A model generated the notes under the pieces. The model was not told the origin of the DNA. It searched no databases and worked only from the letters and a program-made list of their open reading frames with translations. From Pseudomonas sp. PB106 (lineage in GTDB: Bacteria > Pseudomonadota > Gammaproteobacteria > Pseudomonadales > Pseudomonadaceae), in the NCBI RefSeq assembly GCF_009764645.1, contig NZ_RWIM01000017.1, forward strand, positions 1-64,000: a stretch of DNA of 64,000 bases. The letters run 5' to 3'. Positions 28,173 through 37,926 of the stretch are shown here, piece by piece; within the stretch, counting starts at the first letter, position 1; each line of letters begins with the position of its first letter. Made by a program: the position numbers and the translations under genes.

Positions 28173-29284
28173 TGGCCGAAATCCGTTTGCAGCACCTCGC
28201 CCATAGCTACAGCAAAACCCCGAGCGGCGCCGAGGATTACGCGATCCGCGAGATGGATCACGTCTGGGAGCAGGGCGGTGCCTACGCCTTGCTCGGGCCT
28301 TCGGGTTGTGGCAAATCGACTTTGCTCAACATCATTTCCGGCCTGCTCAGCCCTTCGCAGGGGCACGTGTTGTTCGACGGCAAAGCGGTCAACGACCTGA
28401 CGCCGGAGAAGCGCAATATCGCGCAGGTTTTTCAGTTTCCGGTGGTCTACGACACCATGACCGTGTTCGATAACCTCGCGTTTCCCCTGCGCAACCAGGG
28501 CATGGCCGAGGCGAAAGTACACAGCAAGGTGCAGGAAATTGCCGAAGTCCTCGACCTGCAAAACCTGCTGAGCAAGAAGGCGCGCAACCTCACCGCTGAC
28601 GAAAAACAGAAAGTCTCCATGGGCCGTGGTCTGGTGCGCGACGACGTTTCCGCGATCCTCTTCGACGAGCCGCTGACGGTGATCGACCCGCACCTGAAGT
28701 GGAAACTGCGGCGCAAGCTCAAGCAGATCCACGAGCAGTTCAACATCACCATGGTCTATGTCACCCACGATCAACTGGAGGCTTCGACTTTCGCCGACAA
28801 GATCGCGGTGATGTACGGCGGCCAGATCGTCCAGTTCGGCACACCACGGGAATTGTTCGAGCGGCCTAGCCACACCTTTGTCGGCTATTTCATCGGCAGC
28901 CCCGGGATGAACCTGATCGAGGTGCAGCCGCAGCCCGGCGGCGTCGGTTTCGCCTCCACACACCTGCCGTTGTCCGACGCCATGCAGCGCCATATCGAAC
29001 ACGGTCAGTGGAAAAATCTGAAGGTCGGCATCCGTCCCGAGTTTATTCACGTGTGGGACGAGCCGTTTGATGACGCGATGCAGGCCAAGGTCGTACACGT
29101 CGAAGACCTCGGCACCTACAAGATCATGACCCTCGACCTCGACGGCGCGCCGTTGAAAGTGCGTCTGGCCGAAGACAAACCGGTGCCGCAGGGCACGGCG
29201 TACATCAGTTTTCCGGCGCAGTGGCTGATGGTTTATGCCGATGAATTTCTGCTCGAAGCCGACAGCAGCGAGGTGCAGCCATGA
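28172..29284 (+). CDS. ABC importer ATPase subunit 2 (GlpT-like)
   Basis: 370 residues. Walker A GPSGCGKST (42-50), Q88, Walker B AILFDEP (161-167) and switch His199 (VTHD) are all intact, but the ABC signature is degenerate: LTADEKQK (140-147) instead of LSGGQQQR. C-terminal regulatory domain at about 245-365. The ATG shares one base with the previous stop (TGATG), and the stop overlaps the next start, so the two ATPases are translated in step and probably act as a heterodimer with one competent and one degenerate ATP site. Confidence 0.9.
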   Translation: MAEIRLQHLAHSYSKTPSGAEDYAIREMDHVWEQGGAYALLGPSGCGKSTLLNIISGLLSPSQGHVLFDGKAVNDLTPEKRNIAQVFQFPVVYDTMTVFDNLAFPLRNQGMAEAKVHSKVQEIAEVLDLQNLLSKKARNLTADEKQKVSMGRGLVRDDVSAILFDEPLTVIDPHLKWKLRRKLKQIHEQFNITMVYVTHDQLEASTFADKIAVMYGGQIVQFGTPRELFERPSHTFVGYFIGSPGMNLIEVQPQPGGVGFASTHLPLSDAMQRHIEHGQWKNLKVGIRPEFIHVWDEPFDDAMQAKVVHVEDLGTYKIMTLDLDGAPLKVRLAEDKPVPQGTAYISFPAQWLMVYADEFLLEADSSEVQP

Positions 29285-30147
29285 ACAAGGTGCAGAACAA
29301 CAAAGCCTGGTGGCTGGTGTTGCCAGTGTTTCTGCTGGTGGCGTTCAGTGCGGTGATCCCGATGATGACCGTGGTCAACTACTCGGTGCAGGACATCTTC
29401 GACCAGTCCAGCCGCTATTTCGTCGGTGCTGACTGGTACAAGCAGGTTTTGCTTGATCCGCGTTTGCACGACTCATTGCTGCGCCAGTTCATCTATTCGG
29501 CGTGCGTGTTGTTGATTGAAATTCCGCTGGGCATCGCCGTTGCCCTGACCATGCCGACCAAGGGCCGCTGGTCCTCGGTGGTGCTGATCATTCTGGCGAT
29601 TCCGCTGCTGATCCCGTGGAACGTGGTTGGCACCATCTGGCAGATCTTCGGCCGTGCCGACATCGGTTTGCTCGGTTCCAGCCTCAACGCGATGGGCATC
29701 AGCTACAACTACGCAGCCAACACCATGGACGCTTGGGTGACGGTGCTGGTGATGGACGTCTGGCACTGGACTTCACTGGTGGCGCTGCTGTGTTTTTCCG
29801 GTCTGCGCGCGATTCCCGACGTGTATTACCAGGCCGCGCGCATCGACCGCGCTTCGGCCTGGGCGGTGTTCCGGCACATTCAGTTGCCCAAGCTGAAGAG
29901 CGTGCTGCTGATCGCGGTGATGCTGCGCTTCATGGACAGTTTCATGATTTATACCGAGCCATTCGTGCTCACCGGCGGCGGGCCGGGTAATGCCACGACC
30001 TTCCTGAGTCAGACGTTGACCCAAATGGCGGTAGGGCAATTCGACCTCGGTCCGGCAGCGGCGTTTTCGCTGGTGTACTTCCTGATCATCCTGTTGGTGT
30101 CCTGGCTGTTCTACACCGCCATGACGCACTCCGACGCCAACCGCTGA
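29281..30147 (+). CDS. ABC importer permease 1 (GlpP-like, MalF-type)
   Basis: 288 residues with six predicted helices (first at about 10-33). The BPD_transp_1 coupling motif appears as YYQAARIDRASAWAVFRHIQLP (about 182-203), the EAA loop that docks on the ATPase. ATGA overlap with the preceding ATPase gene. Forms the membrane channel with the next permease. Confidence 0.9.
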   Translation: MNKVQNNKAWWLVLPVFLLVAFSAVIPMMTVVNYSVQDIFDQSSRYFVGADWYKQVLLDPRLHDSLLRQFIYSACVLLIEIPLGIAVALTMPTKGRWSSVVLIILAIPLLIPWNVVGTIWQIFGRADIGLLGSSLNAMGISYNYAANTMDAWVTVLVMDVWHWTSLVALLCFSGLRAIPDVYYQAARIDRASAWAVFRHIQLPKLKSVLLIAVMLRFMDSFMIYTEPFVLTGGGPGNATTFLSQTLTQMAVGQFDLGPAAAFSLVYFLIILLVSWLFYTAMTHSDANR

Positions 30148-30156
30148 GGCCCGGCC

Positions 30157-30957
<801 letters not shown>

Positions 30958-30964
30958 GGAACTG

Positions 30965-31240
30965 ATGATGGAATGGATGAGCTGGACGACACCTACCGCA
31001 GCTTTCTTCATCGTCATCGGCCTGATTCTGGTCGGCATGACGACGTGGGAATTGCGCTCGCCGAGCATTCTGCGGCGAGGTTTTCTGCCGATTGCCACCA
31101 CCCGTGGCGATCGCTTGTTTATCGGTCTTCTCGGCAGCGCCTACCTGCATTTGCTGGTGATCGGCGCCACCGACTGGAGCATCTGGGTGGCGTCCGCGTT
31201 GTCCCTGGTGTGGCTGTTGGCTGTGATGCGTTGGGGCTAG
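30965..31240 (+). CDS. Small DUF2160 membrane protein (GlpU-like)
   Basis: 91 residues, almost all in three hydrophobic helices (about 7-27, 45-65, 70-90), with W-E-L-R-S-P and R-R-G-F-L-P in the first loop. Proteins of this family accompany glycerol-type ABC importers; GlpU of Rhizobium has the same operon position between permease and binding protein. Function unknown; a small accessory membrane subunit is likely. Start ATG 30965 lies 7 bases after the permease stop with GAGGA in front. Confidence 0.82.
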   Translation: MMEWMSWTTPTAAFFIVIGLILVGMTTWELRSPSILRRGFLPIATTRGDRLFIGLLGSAYLHLLVIGATDWSIWVASALSLVWLLAVMRWG

Positions 31241-31287
31241 TCGAGTCGTTCGGCAACGCGGCTCCACAACTTAAACAGGAGGTCTCT

Positions 31288-33030
31288 ATGTTCGACAAAA
31301 ACAATAAGCTGCGACATAGCATTTCATTGGCAGCCATGCTGGCACTCAGCGGTTTGAGCGCAGTCGCTTGGGCCGATGCTTACGAGGACGCTGCGAAGAA
31401 ATGGATCGGCAGTGAATTCAAACCGTCGACCCTGACGGCCGAGCAGCAACTCGAAGAGCTGAAGTGGTTCATCAAAGCGGCCGAGCCGTTTCGCGGCATG
31501 GACATCAAGGTTGTTTCCGAGACCCTGACCACCCACGAATACGAGTCGAAGGTGCTGGCCAAGGCCTTCAGCGAAATCACCGGGATCAAGCTGACCCACG
31601 ACCTGCTCCAGGAAGGCGACGTGGTCGAGAAAATGCAGACGGTGATGCAGTCCGACAAGAACATCTATGACGGCTGGGTCAACGACTCGGACTTGATCGG
31701 TACGCACTTTCGCTACGGCAAGACCGAATCGATCACCGACCTGATGGCCAACGAAGGCAAGAACTTCACCTCGCCGACTCTCGACATCAAGGACTTCATC
31801 GGCATTTCGTTCACCACCGCACCGGACGGCAAGATCTATCAACTGCCCGACCAGCAATTCGCCAACCTGTACTGGTTCCGCGCCGACTGGTTCGAGCGCG
31901 CCGACCTGAAAGCCAAGTTCAAGGAAAAGTACGGCTACGAGTTGGGCGTGCCGGTGAACTGGTCGGCCTATGAAGACATCGCCAAATTCTTCAGCGAAGA
32001 CGTCAAGGAAATCGACGGCAAACGTGTGTACGGGCACATGGACTACGGCAAGAAAGACCCATCGCTGGGCTGGCGTTTCACCGATGCCTGGTTCTCCATG
32101 GCCGGCGGCGGCGACAAGGGCATTCCCAACGGTTTGCCGGTGGACGAGTGGGGGATTCGCGTCGAGGATTGCCACCCGGTCGGTTCCAGCGTAACCCGAG
32201 GCGGCGACACCAACGGCCCGGCGGCGGTGTTCGCCACGCAGAAATACGTTGATTGGTTGAAGGCCTACGCGCCACCGGAAGCGGCGGGCATGACCTTCTC
32301 AGAATCCGGTCCGGTGCCGTCGCAAGGCAACATCGCCCAGCAGATCTTCTGGTACACCGCGTTCACCGCCGACATGACCAAGCCGGGCCTGCCGGTGGTC
32401 AACGCCGACGGCACGCCGAAATGGCGGATGGCGCCATCGCCGCGTGGGCCGTATTGGGAAGAGGGCATGAAGCTCGGTTATCAGGACGTGGGTTCGTGGA
32501 CGTTCATGAAATCCACGCCTGAGAAACAGAAACTGGCGGCGTGGCTGTACGCGCAGTTTGTGACCTCGAAAACCGTGTCGCTGAAGAAAACCATCGTCGG
32601 CCTGACGCCGATTCGCGAGTCGGACATCAACTCGCAGGCGATGACCGATCTGGCGCCGAAACTCGGTGGTCTGGTCGAGTTCTACCGCAGCCCGGCCCGC
32701 GTGCAATGGACCCCGACCGGCACCAACGTGCCGGACTATCCGCGTCTGGCGCAACTGTGGTGGAGCCACATCGCCGAAGCGGCCAGCGGCGAGAAGACCC
32801 CGCAACAAGCGCTGGATGGCTTGGCCAAGGATCAGGACGCAATCATGACGCGTCTGGAACGCTCCAAGGCCCAAGCGGTGTGCGCTCCGAAAATGAACCC
32901 GGAACGCGATGCGCAATACTGGTTTGATCAACCGGGTGCACCGAAACCGAAACTGGCCAACGAGAAGCCGAAGGGCGAGACCGTGAGCTACAACGAACTG
33001 CTGAAATCCTGGGCGGATGCGCGTAAGTAA
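31288..33030 (+). CDS. ABC importer periplasmic substrate-binding protein (GlpV-like)
   Basis: 580 residues, unusually large for this class but normal for the glycerol-type branch. A signal peptide (about 1-31, cleaved after SAVAWA) is followed by an SBP_bac_1 fold; the mid-region (for example GWRFTDAWFSMAGGGDKG) and the C-terminus (ALDGLAKDQDAIMTRLERS) are intact. A perfect AGGAGG at 31277-31282 precedes ATG 31288. Upstream in-frame sequence was not used as it overlaps the DUF2160 gene. The ligand is inferred to be glycerol or another polyol from family resemblance only. Confidence 0.9.
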   Translation: MFDKNNKLRHSISLAAMLALSGLSAVAWADAYEDAAKKWIGSEFKPSTLTAEQQLEELKWFIKAAEPFRGMDIKVVSETLTTHEYESKVLAKAFSEITGIKLTHDLLQEGDVVEKMQTVMQSDKNIYDGWVNDSDLIGTHFRYGKTESITDLMANEGKNFTSPTLDIKDFIGISFTTAPDGKIYQLPDQQFANLYWFRADWFERADLKAKFKEKYGYELGVPVNWSAYEDIAKFFSEDVKEIDGKRVYGHMDYGKKDPSLGWRFTDAWFSMAGGGDKGIPNGLPVDEWGIRVEDCHPVGSSVTRGGDTNGPAAVFATQKYVDWLKAYAPPEAAGMTFSESGPVPSQGNIAQQIFWYTAFTADMTKPGLPVVNADGTPKWRMAPSPRGPYWEEGMKLGYQDVGSWTFMKSTPEKQKLAAWLYAQFVTSKTVSLKKTIVGLTPIRESDINSQAMTDLAPKLGGLVEFYRSPARVQWTPTGTNVPDYPRLAQLWWSHIAEAASGEKTPQQALDGLAKDQDAIMTRLERSKAQAVCAPKMNPERDAQYWFDQPGAPKPKLANEKPKGETVSYNELLKSWADARK

Positions 33031-33050
33031 ACGCTGAAGTGCGAACGGCA

Positions 33051-33078
33051 AACGGCACCGCAAGGTGCCGTTTTTTTT
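33051..33078 (+). terminator. Intrinsic terminator of the ABC importer operon
   Basis: CGGCACC-GCAA-GGTGCCG stem followed by eight T, 20 bases after the binding-protein stop. Confidence 0.92.
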
Positions 33079-33091
33079 GCTGCCTGATCTA

Positions 33092-33190
33092 CCGCCATCG
33101 CTGGCAAGCCAGCTCCCACAGGTTTCAGTGGTGTGCCCATATTCTGCGAACACCGCAAATCCTTGTGGGAGCTGGCTTGCCAGCGATTGC
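33092..33190. repeat. REPIN, family A, with a decayed copy behind it
   Basis: Inverted arms of GTGGGAGCTGGCTTGCCAGC. A further degenerate fragment (GGGCTGGCTCCCATAG) remains at 33218-33258. Confidence 0.82.
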
Positions 33191-33301
33191 GATCTGCCAA
33201 TCAACATTGAAATCAACTGACCCACCGTCACCGCCAGCAGGGCTGGCTCCCATAGAGATCCGGGTGATTCTGATAGATCATCTGTGCGCGGATATGGACT
33301 T

Positions 33302-33655
33302 TTACCTTTCGAAGGCATCCAGCAAGCTGTGTGTTAGAGATGCATCAAATTCTTCGGGAAGTGTGAGTTTGCCCTTCATGGCGCCGATCCGTTTCACACG
33401 GGTCTTCTTCAAGGAGATTTTGTCTTGGCGTTCCTTACTTAACGCATCAAGGCCGTCCATCAATTCTGAATAAATATCCCGCTTCATGGTTCGTGGATCT
33501 CCACTTGATAGGTGATCCTCAAATTTAACCGCAATCAACTGGACGCGCTGGCGCAGTCTGCTGATATTGAATCCTACAAACGCGAAGGCGGCGCCTGAGG
33601 GCGCCGCCTTTTTATAAAGTTCTGCGAGGGCATGAGTACTTAGTTGCGTATTCAT
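33302..33655 (-). CDS. Hypothetical protein, third gene of the accessory cassette
   Basis: 117 residues from an ATG that overlaps the previous stop (ATGA). I do not recognise the whole protein. The C-terminal 61 residues begin at an internal ATG (33487) with GGAG upstream. They start MKRDIYSELMDGLDALSKE, like the opening of HigA/NadS-type antitoxins, and end with IGAMKGKLTLPEEFDASL, like the toxin-binding tail of Phd/VapB-type antitoxins. Both resemblances are by eye. No toxin gene is adjacent. The first 56 residues include the Ala-rich KKAAPSGAAFAF, encoded by a strong hairpin (33585-33610), so the true start may be 33487. Confidence 0.5.
   Translation of the reverse strand: MNTQLSTHALAELYKKAAPSGAAFAFVGFNISRLRQRVQLIAVKFEDHLSSGDPRTMKRDIYSELMDGLDALSKERQDKISLKKTRVKRIGAMKGKLTLPEEFDASLTHSLLDAFER
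33585..33613 (+). terminator. Terminator-like hairpin inside the 117-residue ORF
   Basis: GGCGGCGCC-TGAG-GGCGCCGCC plus two A-T pairs, followed on the plus strand by TTTTTAT. It has the form of a plus-strand terminator although the overlapping gene is on the minus strand. Confidence 0.5.
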
Positions 33656-33792
33656 CTGTTATCTAAAGCTATCTCTTTTCTATTGATAACTTTTTCGTTA
33701 ACGATACGACGTACAACTGGCGCAGAAGGTTTTTCTGGTGGTGTAGGTCTTGTCGAATTTTGTGGCTTAGGCCGATCATTATTAACTTTCAT
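33652..33792 (-). CDS. Hypothetical 46-residue proline-rich protein
   Basis: A small ORF with 4-base ATGA overlaps on both sides, to the membrane-protein gene before it and to the 117-residue ORF after it. The sequence is rich in Pro, Asn, Lys and Arg, with no hydrophobic segment, and contains EKPSAPVVRR. The same pattern K-P-x-x-P-x-x-R-R ends the preceding protein (KPTVPSSRR), so this gene may be a duplicated tail or a competitor for the same partner. Function unknown. Confidence 0.5.
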   Translation of the reverse strand: MKVNNDRPKPQNSTRPTPPEKPSAPVVRRIVNEKVINRKEIALDNR

Positions 33793-34646
33793 TTCTGGTC
33801 CCTATTGGCGCCGCCGTTAACATCGTCGTACATTCTTCTAGAAGATGGAACAGTCGGTTTCACAGGAGCTTGGGGCAAAGGTTTTTTTTCACTTGATATT
33901 GGCTTACTGGATTCGCTCAATTTATTTGCCCCCTTATCAAGAAGTATATTTTCAAGGATTATAGTCCTTTTTTTCAGATCTGCTACGCCTTCGGCTTTTG
34001 AATCACTCAGCAACTGCTTTCTTAAGTCGGATATCTGATCGCCCACGTACGTATCTTTTATTGCAAAATTTTTCCTGGGCGAGGAGGTGTCCATATCAAA
34101 AAGGACAAACAGCAAGCTACCGATAGCGAGAGGAATGCAAGCCATCAGAAAAGTTGAAATGGATTTGAAAACCCATCGTGATCGCTCTTCATTGACTAAA
34201 GCATTATGTGTGGAGCAACTGATGTAGGTGTTTGAAATGAAGCTTGCAGTTTCTTTGTCAGGATCGATCAAAGGTATTTGCTCGTGCTGCGATACCTGTG
34301 AGTTATATTTGCCAAGTTCAATGTTGTATTGTGTTTGGCTGTCGTAATATTCCTTGATTTTTTCTGCGTATGGCATTCTGTTGAATTCGGATCCACTAAA
34401 GGCTCTGAAGTTGAAGTATGTAGAGATGGTTGAGATTGCCAAGGTTAAAGTTACGAGGAAAGAAATGATATATGCAATTTCGGGGTTGAAGGTGAAATCC
34501 AAAAAACGAGCCAGGTAGATGGTTGCAGAAGCTAGCGCAAATATCGCAGTAAAAATTATTTGAGTTTTTATCGAGATGCTGTTTTTTATCTCCTCTTCGT
34601 ATGCATACATTTTTTCGTATGTGGTGTGGATGTTGTCAGTGTTCAA
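33789..34646 (-). CDS. Hypothetical membrane protein with three helices and proline-rich tail
   Basis: 285 residues from a TTG start at 34646, preferred because AAGGAA lies 6 bases before it; an in-frame ATG at 34724 gives 311 residues and ATG 34610 is also possible. Helices at about 29-46, 57-78 and 160-183, an acidic soluble loop of about 80 residues between helices 2 and 3, then a probable coiled coil (about 199-239) and a Lys/Pro-rich cytoplasmic tail ending near RRMYDDVNGG. Visibly AT-richer than its neighbours, which suggests horizontal acquisition. The two N-terminal helices recall small effector membrane proteins of defence systems but no known domain could be assigned. First gene of the cassette. 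Confidence 0.72.
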   Translation of the reverse strand: MNTDNIHTTYEKMYAYEEEIKNSISIKTQIIFTAIFALASATIYLARFLDFTFNPEIAYIISFLVTLTLAISTISTYFNFRAFSGSEFNRMPYAEKIKEYYDSQTQYNIELGKYNSQVSQHEQIPLIDPDKETASFISNTYISCSTHNALVNEERSRWVFKSISTFLMACIPLAIGSLLFVLFDMDTSSPRKNFAIKDTYVGDQISDLRKQLLSDSKAEGVADLKKRTIILENILLDKGANKLSESSKPISSEKKPLPQAPVKPTVPSSRRMYDDVNGGANRDQK

Positions 34647-34830
34647 TATGGTTTCCTTGTGCCCTGTTGGTCGGCAAGTACTTTCAATGTGCCTTTGAGT
34701 TTTTGCTTTGCCCCACACATACACAATAGCTCCAACAGCCGGATGCGGACTGTAGGACGAAACCTATAATTGAGCGGGAGCTTTCTGGGCTTTCAGCAGG
34801 AAGGGCAGGGCATCAGTAAAAGATCCCACA

Positions 34831-34863
34831 AAAACAAAAACGGCACCCGAAGGTGCCGTTTTC
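34831..34863 (-). terminator. Intrinsic terminator of the nuo operon
   Basis: CGGCACC-CGAA-GGTGCCG; on the minus strand the stem is followed by TTTTTGTTTTTG, just after the nuoN stop. Confidence 0.88.
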
Positions 34864-34883
34864 ATTTGTAGCCAGCCGAACTA

Positions 34884-36347
34884 TCAGCCCGCCAGACCCG
34901 CCTGCTGAACCAGGGTCAGCAGTGGCTGCGGGTACACACCCAGGAAGAATGCGACCAGGGCAATGGCCAGCAGCATCACGCCGCCGGCCTTCTGTTCCCA
35001 GTGCAGCTGGGCGTCGTGGCGACGCAGGTTTGGTTCGATCAGGTACAGGGTGACCATCACACGCAGGTAGTAGAAAACGCCGATGGCGCTGCCCAGCACC
35101 AGCGAGCCGACCAGCCACCATTGATGCGATTCAACACCGGTGGCGATGATGTAGAACTTGCCGATGAAGCCAGCAGTCAGCGGGATACCCGCCAGCGAGA
35201 GCATCATCACGGTCAGCACGGCGGTCAGGTACGGACGACGCCAGAACAGGCCGCGGTATTCGTACAGGGCATCCGCGTCACGGCCGTTGTACGGCGAGGA
35301 CATAAGGGTGATCACGCCGAAGGCGCCGAGGCTGGTGATCACATAAGTCACCAGGTACACGCCGATGGCTTCCACCGCCAGACCCTTGCTTGCCACCAGT
35401 GCGATCAGCAGGTAGCCGAAGTGCGCGATGGACGAGTAACCGAGCAGACGCTTGAGGTTGCTCTGGGTCAGCGCCAGCAGGTTACCGAACAGGATCGAAG
35501 CGATGGCGATGACGGTCAGCACGTCGCTCAGGACGCCACTGCTGGCAGCAGGGGAGATCTGGAACAGACGCACCATCACCGCAAACACCGCAACCTTCGA
35601 AGCGGTTGCAAGGAACGCAGCCACCGGTGCCGGAGCACCTTCGTAGACGTCCGGCGTCCACAGGTGGAACGGAACCAGCGACAGCTTGAACGCCAGACCG
35701 ATCAGCATCATGCCTAGGCCCAGTTGCGCCAGCGAGCTAGGCAGGCCAGTCGCGGCCAGAGCCTGACCGATACCGACGAAGCTCAGCGAACCCGAATCGG
35801 CGTACAGCAGCGCCATACCGAACAACAGGAACGCGGAACCGGCCGCCGACAGCACCATGTACTTGATGCCGGCTTCCAGCGAACGCTTGTTGAAGAAGGC
35901 GTAAGCCACCAGACCGTAAACCGGTACCGAGAGCAGTTCCAGACCGATGAACAAACCGGCCAGGTGCTGCGCGCTGACCAGAACCAGACCACCGGCGGCG
36001 GCCATCAGGATCAGCAGGTAGAGTTCTTCACGGTTGCCCGGGTAACCCGAACCGCCATCACCCAAATAGGCGTGGGCGAGGGTAACGCAAGCGAGGGTGG
36101 CGACCAGGATCAGCGCCATGTACAGGCAGGCAAACGAGTCAATCTGCAGCAACGGGGTCACGGCCAGAGGCGCGACTTTCAGGGCCGGCAGGATCGACAG
36201 CAGGGCCAGGTTCAGACCGGCGACCGAGATCAGGAAGGTCTGCGAGTGGTTGCGGCGCCAGGCGATTGCCAGCATCACCACGATAATGGTGAGGCTGGTG
36301 ATCAACAGTGGCGCAAGCGCAATAAAGTGTTGAATCGTGAATTCCAT
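34884..36347 (-). CDS. nuoN: NADH-quinone oxidoreductase subunit N
   Basis: 487 residues, about 14 helices. Antiporter-like proton-pumping subunit of complex I with the Proton_antipo_M domain (about 125-420): conserved Glu in [15 protein letters not shown] and Lys in [11 protein letters not shown]. The start at ATG 36347 ([11 protein letters not shown]) was chosen over an upstream in-frame codon because it matches the family and lies 7 bases after nuoM. Last gene of nuoA-N. Confidence 0.96.
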   Translation of the reverse strand: MEFTIQHFIALAPLLITSLTIIVVMLAIAWRRNHSQTFLISVAGLNLALLSILPALKVAPLAVTPLLQIDSFACLYMALILVATLACVTLAHAYLGDGGSGYPGNREELYLLILMAAAGGLVLVSAQHLAGLFIGLELLSVPVYGLVAYAFFNKRSLEAGIKYMVLSAAGSAFLLFGMALLYADSGSLSFVGIGQALAATGLPSSLAQLGLGMMLIGLAFKLSLVPFHLWTPDVYEGAPAPVAAFLATASKVAVFAVMVRLFQISPAASSGVLSDVLTVIAIASILFGNLLALTQSNLKRLLGYSSIAHFGYLLIALVASKGLAVEAIGVYLVTYVITSLGAFGVITLMSSPYNGRDADALYEYRGLFWRRPYLTAVLTVMMLSLAGIPLTAGFIGKFYIIATGVESHQWWLVGSLVLGSAIGVFYYLRVMVTLYLIEPNLRRHDAQLHWEQKAGGVMLLAIALVAFFLGVYPQPLLTLVQQAGLAG

Positions 36348-36354
36348 AGCGCTC

Positions 36355-37887
36355 TTACCGGGCCGAAGCGAGTTGAGTGAAGGCGGTGCCGAGCCACTGC
36401 TGCACGCCATGCATCGTGGCGGCAGAAGTGTCGAGGAACGGTTGCGGGTAGACGCCGATGTAGATCAGCAACACCGCAAGGCCCAGCACCATGATCAGTT
36501 CGCGAGCGTCCATACCGTGCAGGATCGAATCCGATTTCGCCGGACCGAAGTAAGCGCGGTGGATCATGATCAGCGAGTAGACCGAACCGAACACCAGACC
36601 GGAAGTGGCAATCGCAGTGATCCACGGCCAGCTTGCGAAGGAGCCGATCAGGATCAGGAACTCGCCGACAAAGTTACCGGTACCCGGCAGACCCAACGAA
36701 GCAGCTGCGAAGAACAGGCTGATTGCCGGCAGGTAAGCGATACGCGACCACACACCGCCCATCTCACGCATGTCACGAGTGTGCAGACGCTCGTACAACT
36801 GACCGCTGAGGATAAACAGGGCCGCCGCCGACACACCGTGCGCGAGCATCTGGATCACTGCACCTTGCAGGGCCAGTTGGCTGCCGGAATAGATGCCGAT
36901 CAACACGAAACCCATGTGGGAAACGGAGGAGAAGGCGATCAGACGCTTGATGTCGGTTTGTGCGAACGCGAGGAACGCACCGTAGAAGATCCCGATCAGA
37001 CCGAGGGTCATGGCGATCGGCGCAAACTCGGCCGAGGCATTCGGGAACAGCGGCAGGGCGAAACGCAGCAGACCGTAAGCAGCGGTTTTCAGCAAGATAC
37101 CGGCGAGGTCGACGGAACCTGCAGTCGGCGCCTGGGCGTGAGCGTCAGGCAACCACGAGTGGAACGGTACGACTGGCAGCTTGACCGCGAAGGCGATGAA
37201 GAAGCCGAGCATCAGGATGTACTCGGTGGTCATCGACATCTTGGTTTTCAACAGGTCGGCGTAGTTGAAAGTAATCACGCCAGTGTTGTTGAAGTTGACC
37301 AGCACCAGACCGAGGATCGCCACCAGCATGATCAGGCCGGAAGCCTGAGTGAAGATGAAGAACTTGGTCGCCGCGTAGATCCGGGTTTTCTTGCCGTCCG
37401 AAGAACTGTGACCCCAGAGCGCGATGAGGAAGTACATCGGCACCAGCATCATTTCCCAGAAGAAGAAGAACATGAACAGGTCGAGGGCGAGGAACACGCC
37501 GACAACGCCGCCCAGGATCCACATCAGGTTCAGGTGGAAGAAGCCAACGTGACGTTGAATCTCTTTCCACGAGCAGAGTACCGAGAGGATACCCAGCAGA
37601 CCGGTCAGCAGGATCATCAACAGCGACAGGCCGTCGAGGGCCAGGTGCACGTTGATGCCGAAGCGCTGGATCCAGACATGCTTGAACTCAAGCGCCCAGG
37701 TCGGATCGGCGCCAGGCGCCGGCGCAAATGAATAGTCACCGTGGGCCCACAGCCAGAGGCCGAGGGCGAGTTCCAGGGTCATGGTCAACAGCGCAATCCA
37801 GCGGGGCAGGGTAGCGCCGAAGCGCTCACCCATCCAGCACAGCAGGCCGCCGATGAAGGGGATCAGGATTAGCCAAGGCAGAATCAT
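36355..37887 (-). CDS. nuoM: NADH-quinone oxidoreductase subunit M
   Basis: 510 residues, 14 helices, antiporter-like subunit of complex I. Conserved Glu in [14 protein letters not shown] (helix 5) and Lys residues in the [12 protein letters not shown] and [17 protein letters not shown] helices form the proton path. Begins 39 bases after nuoL. Confidence 0.97.
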   Translation of the reverse strand: MILPWLILIPFIGGLLCWMGERFGATLPRWIALLTMTLELALGLWLWAHGDYSFAPAPGADPTWALEFKHVWIQRFGINVHLALDGLSLLMILLTGLLGILSVLCSWKEIQRHVGFFHLNLMWILGGVVGVFLALDLFMFFFFWEMMLVPMYFLIALWGHSSSDGKKTRIYAATKFFIFTQASGLIMLVAILGLVLVNFNNTGVITFNYADLLKTKMSMTTEYILMLGFFIAFAVKLPVVPFHSWLPDAHAQAPTAGSVDLAGILLKTAAYGLLRFALPLFPNASAEFAPIAMTLGLIGIFYGAFLAFAQTDIKRLIAFSSVSHMGFVLIGIYSGSQLALQGAVIQMLAHGVSAAALFILSGQLYERLHTRDMREMGGVWSRIAYLPAISLFFAAASLGLPGTGNFVGEFLILIGSFASWPWITAIATSGLVFGSVYSLIMIHRAYFGPAKSDSILHGMDARELIMVLGLAVLLIYIGVYPQPFLDTSAATMHGVQQWLGTAFTQLASAR

Positions 37888-37926
37888 GACGGGCTCGTTT
37901 CCTTTCGCAAATTCGCAAGGTTCATA

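Noticed and set aside
30973-31287. N-terminal extension of the substrate-binding protein
   Set aside because: It overlaps the DUF2160 gene out of frame; the ATG at 31288 has AGGAGG and a signal peptide.
33789-34646. Assignment as a SLATT/CBASS-type effector
   Set aside because: The helices fit loosely, but no nucleotidyltransferase or other partner gene is present and no motif could be confirmed.
36337-37731. 464-codon ORF on the plus strand
   Set aside because: Antisense shadow of nuoM with the same biased composition.
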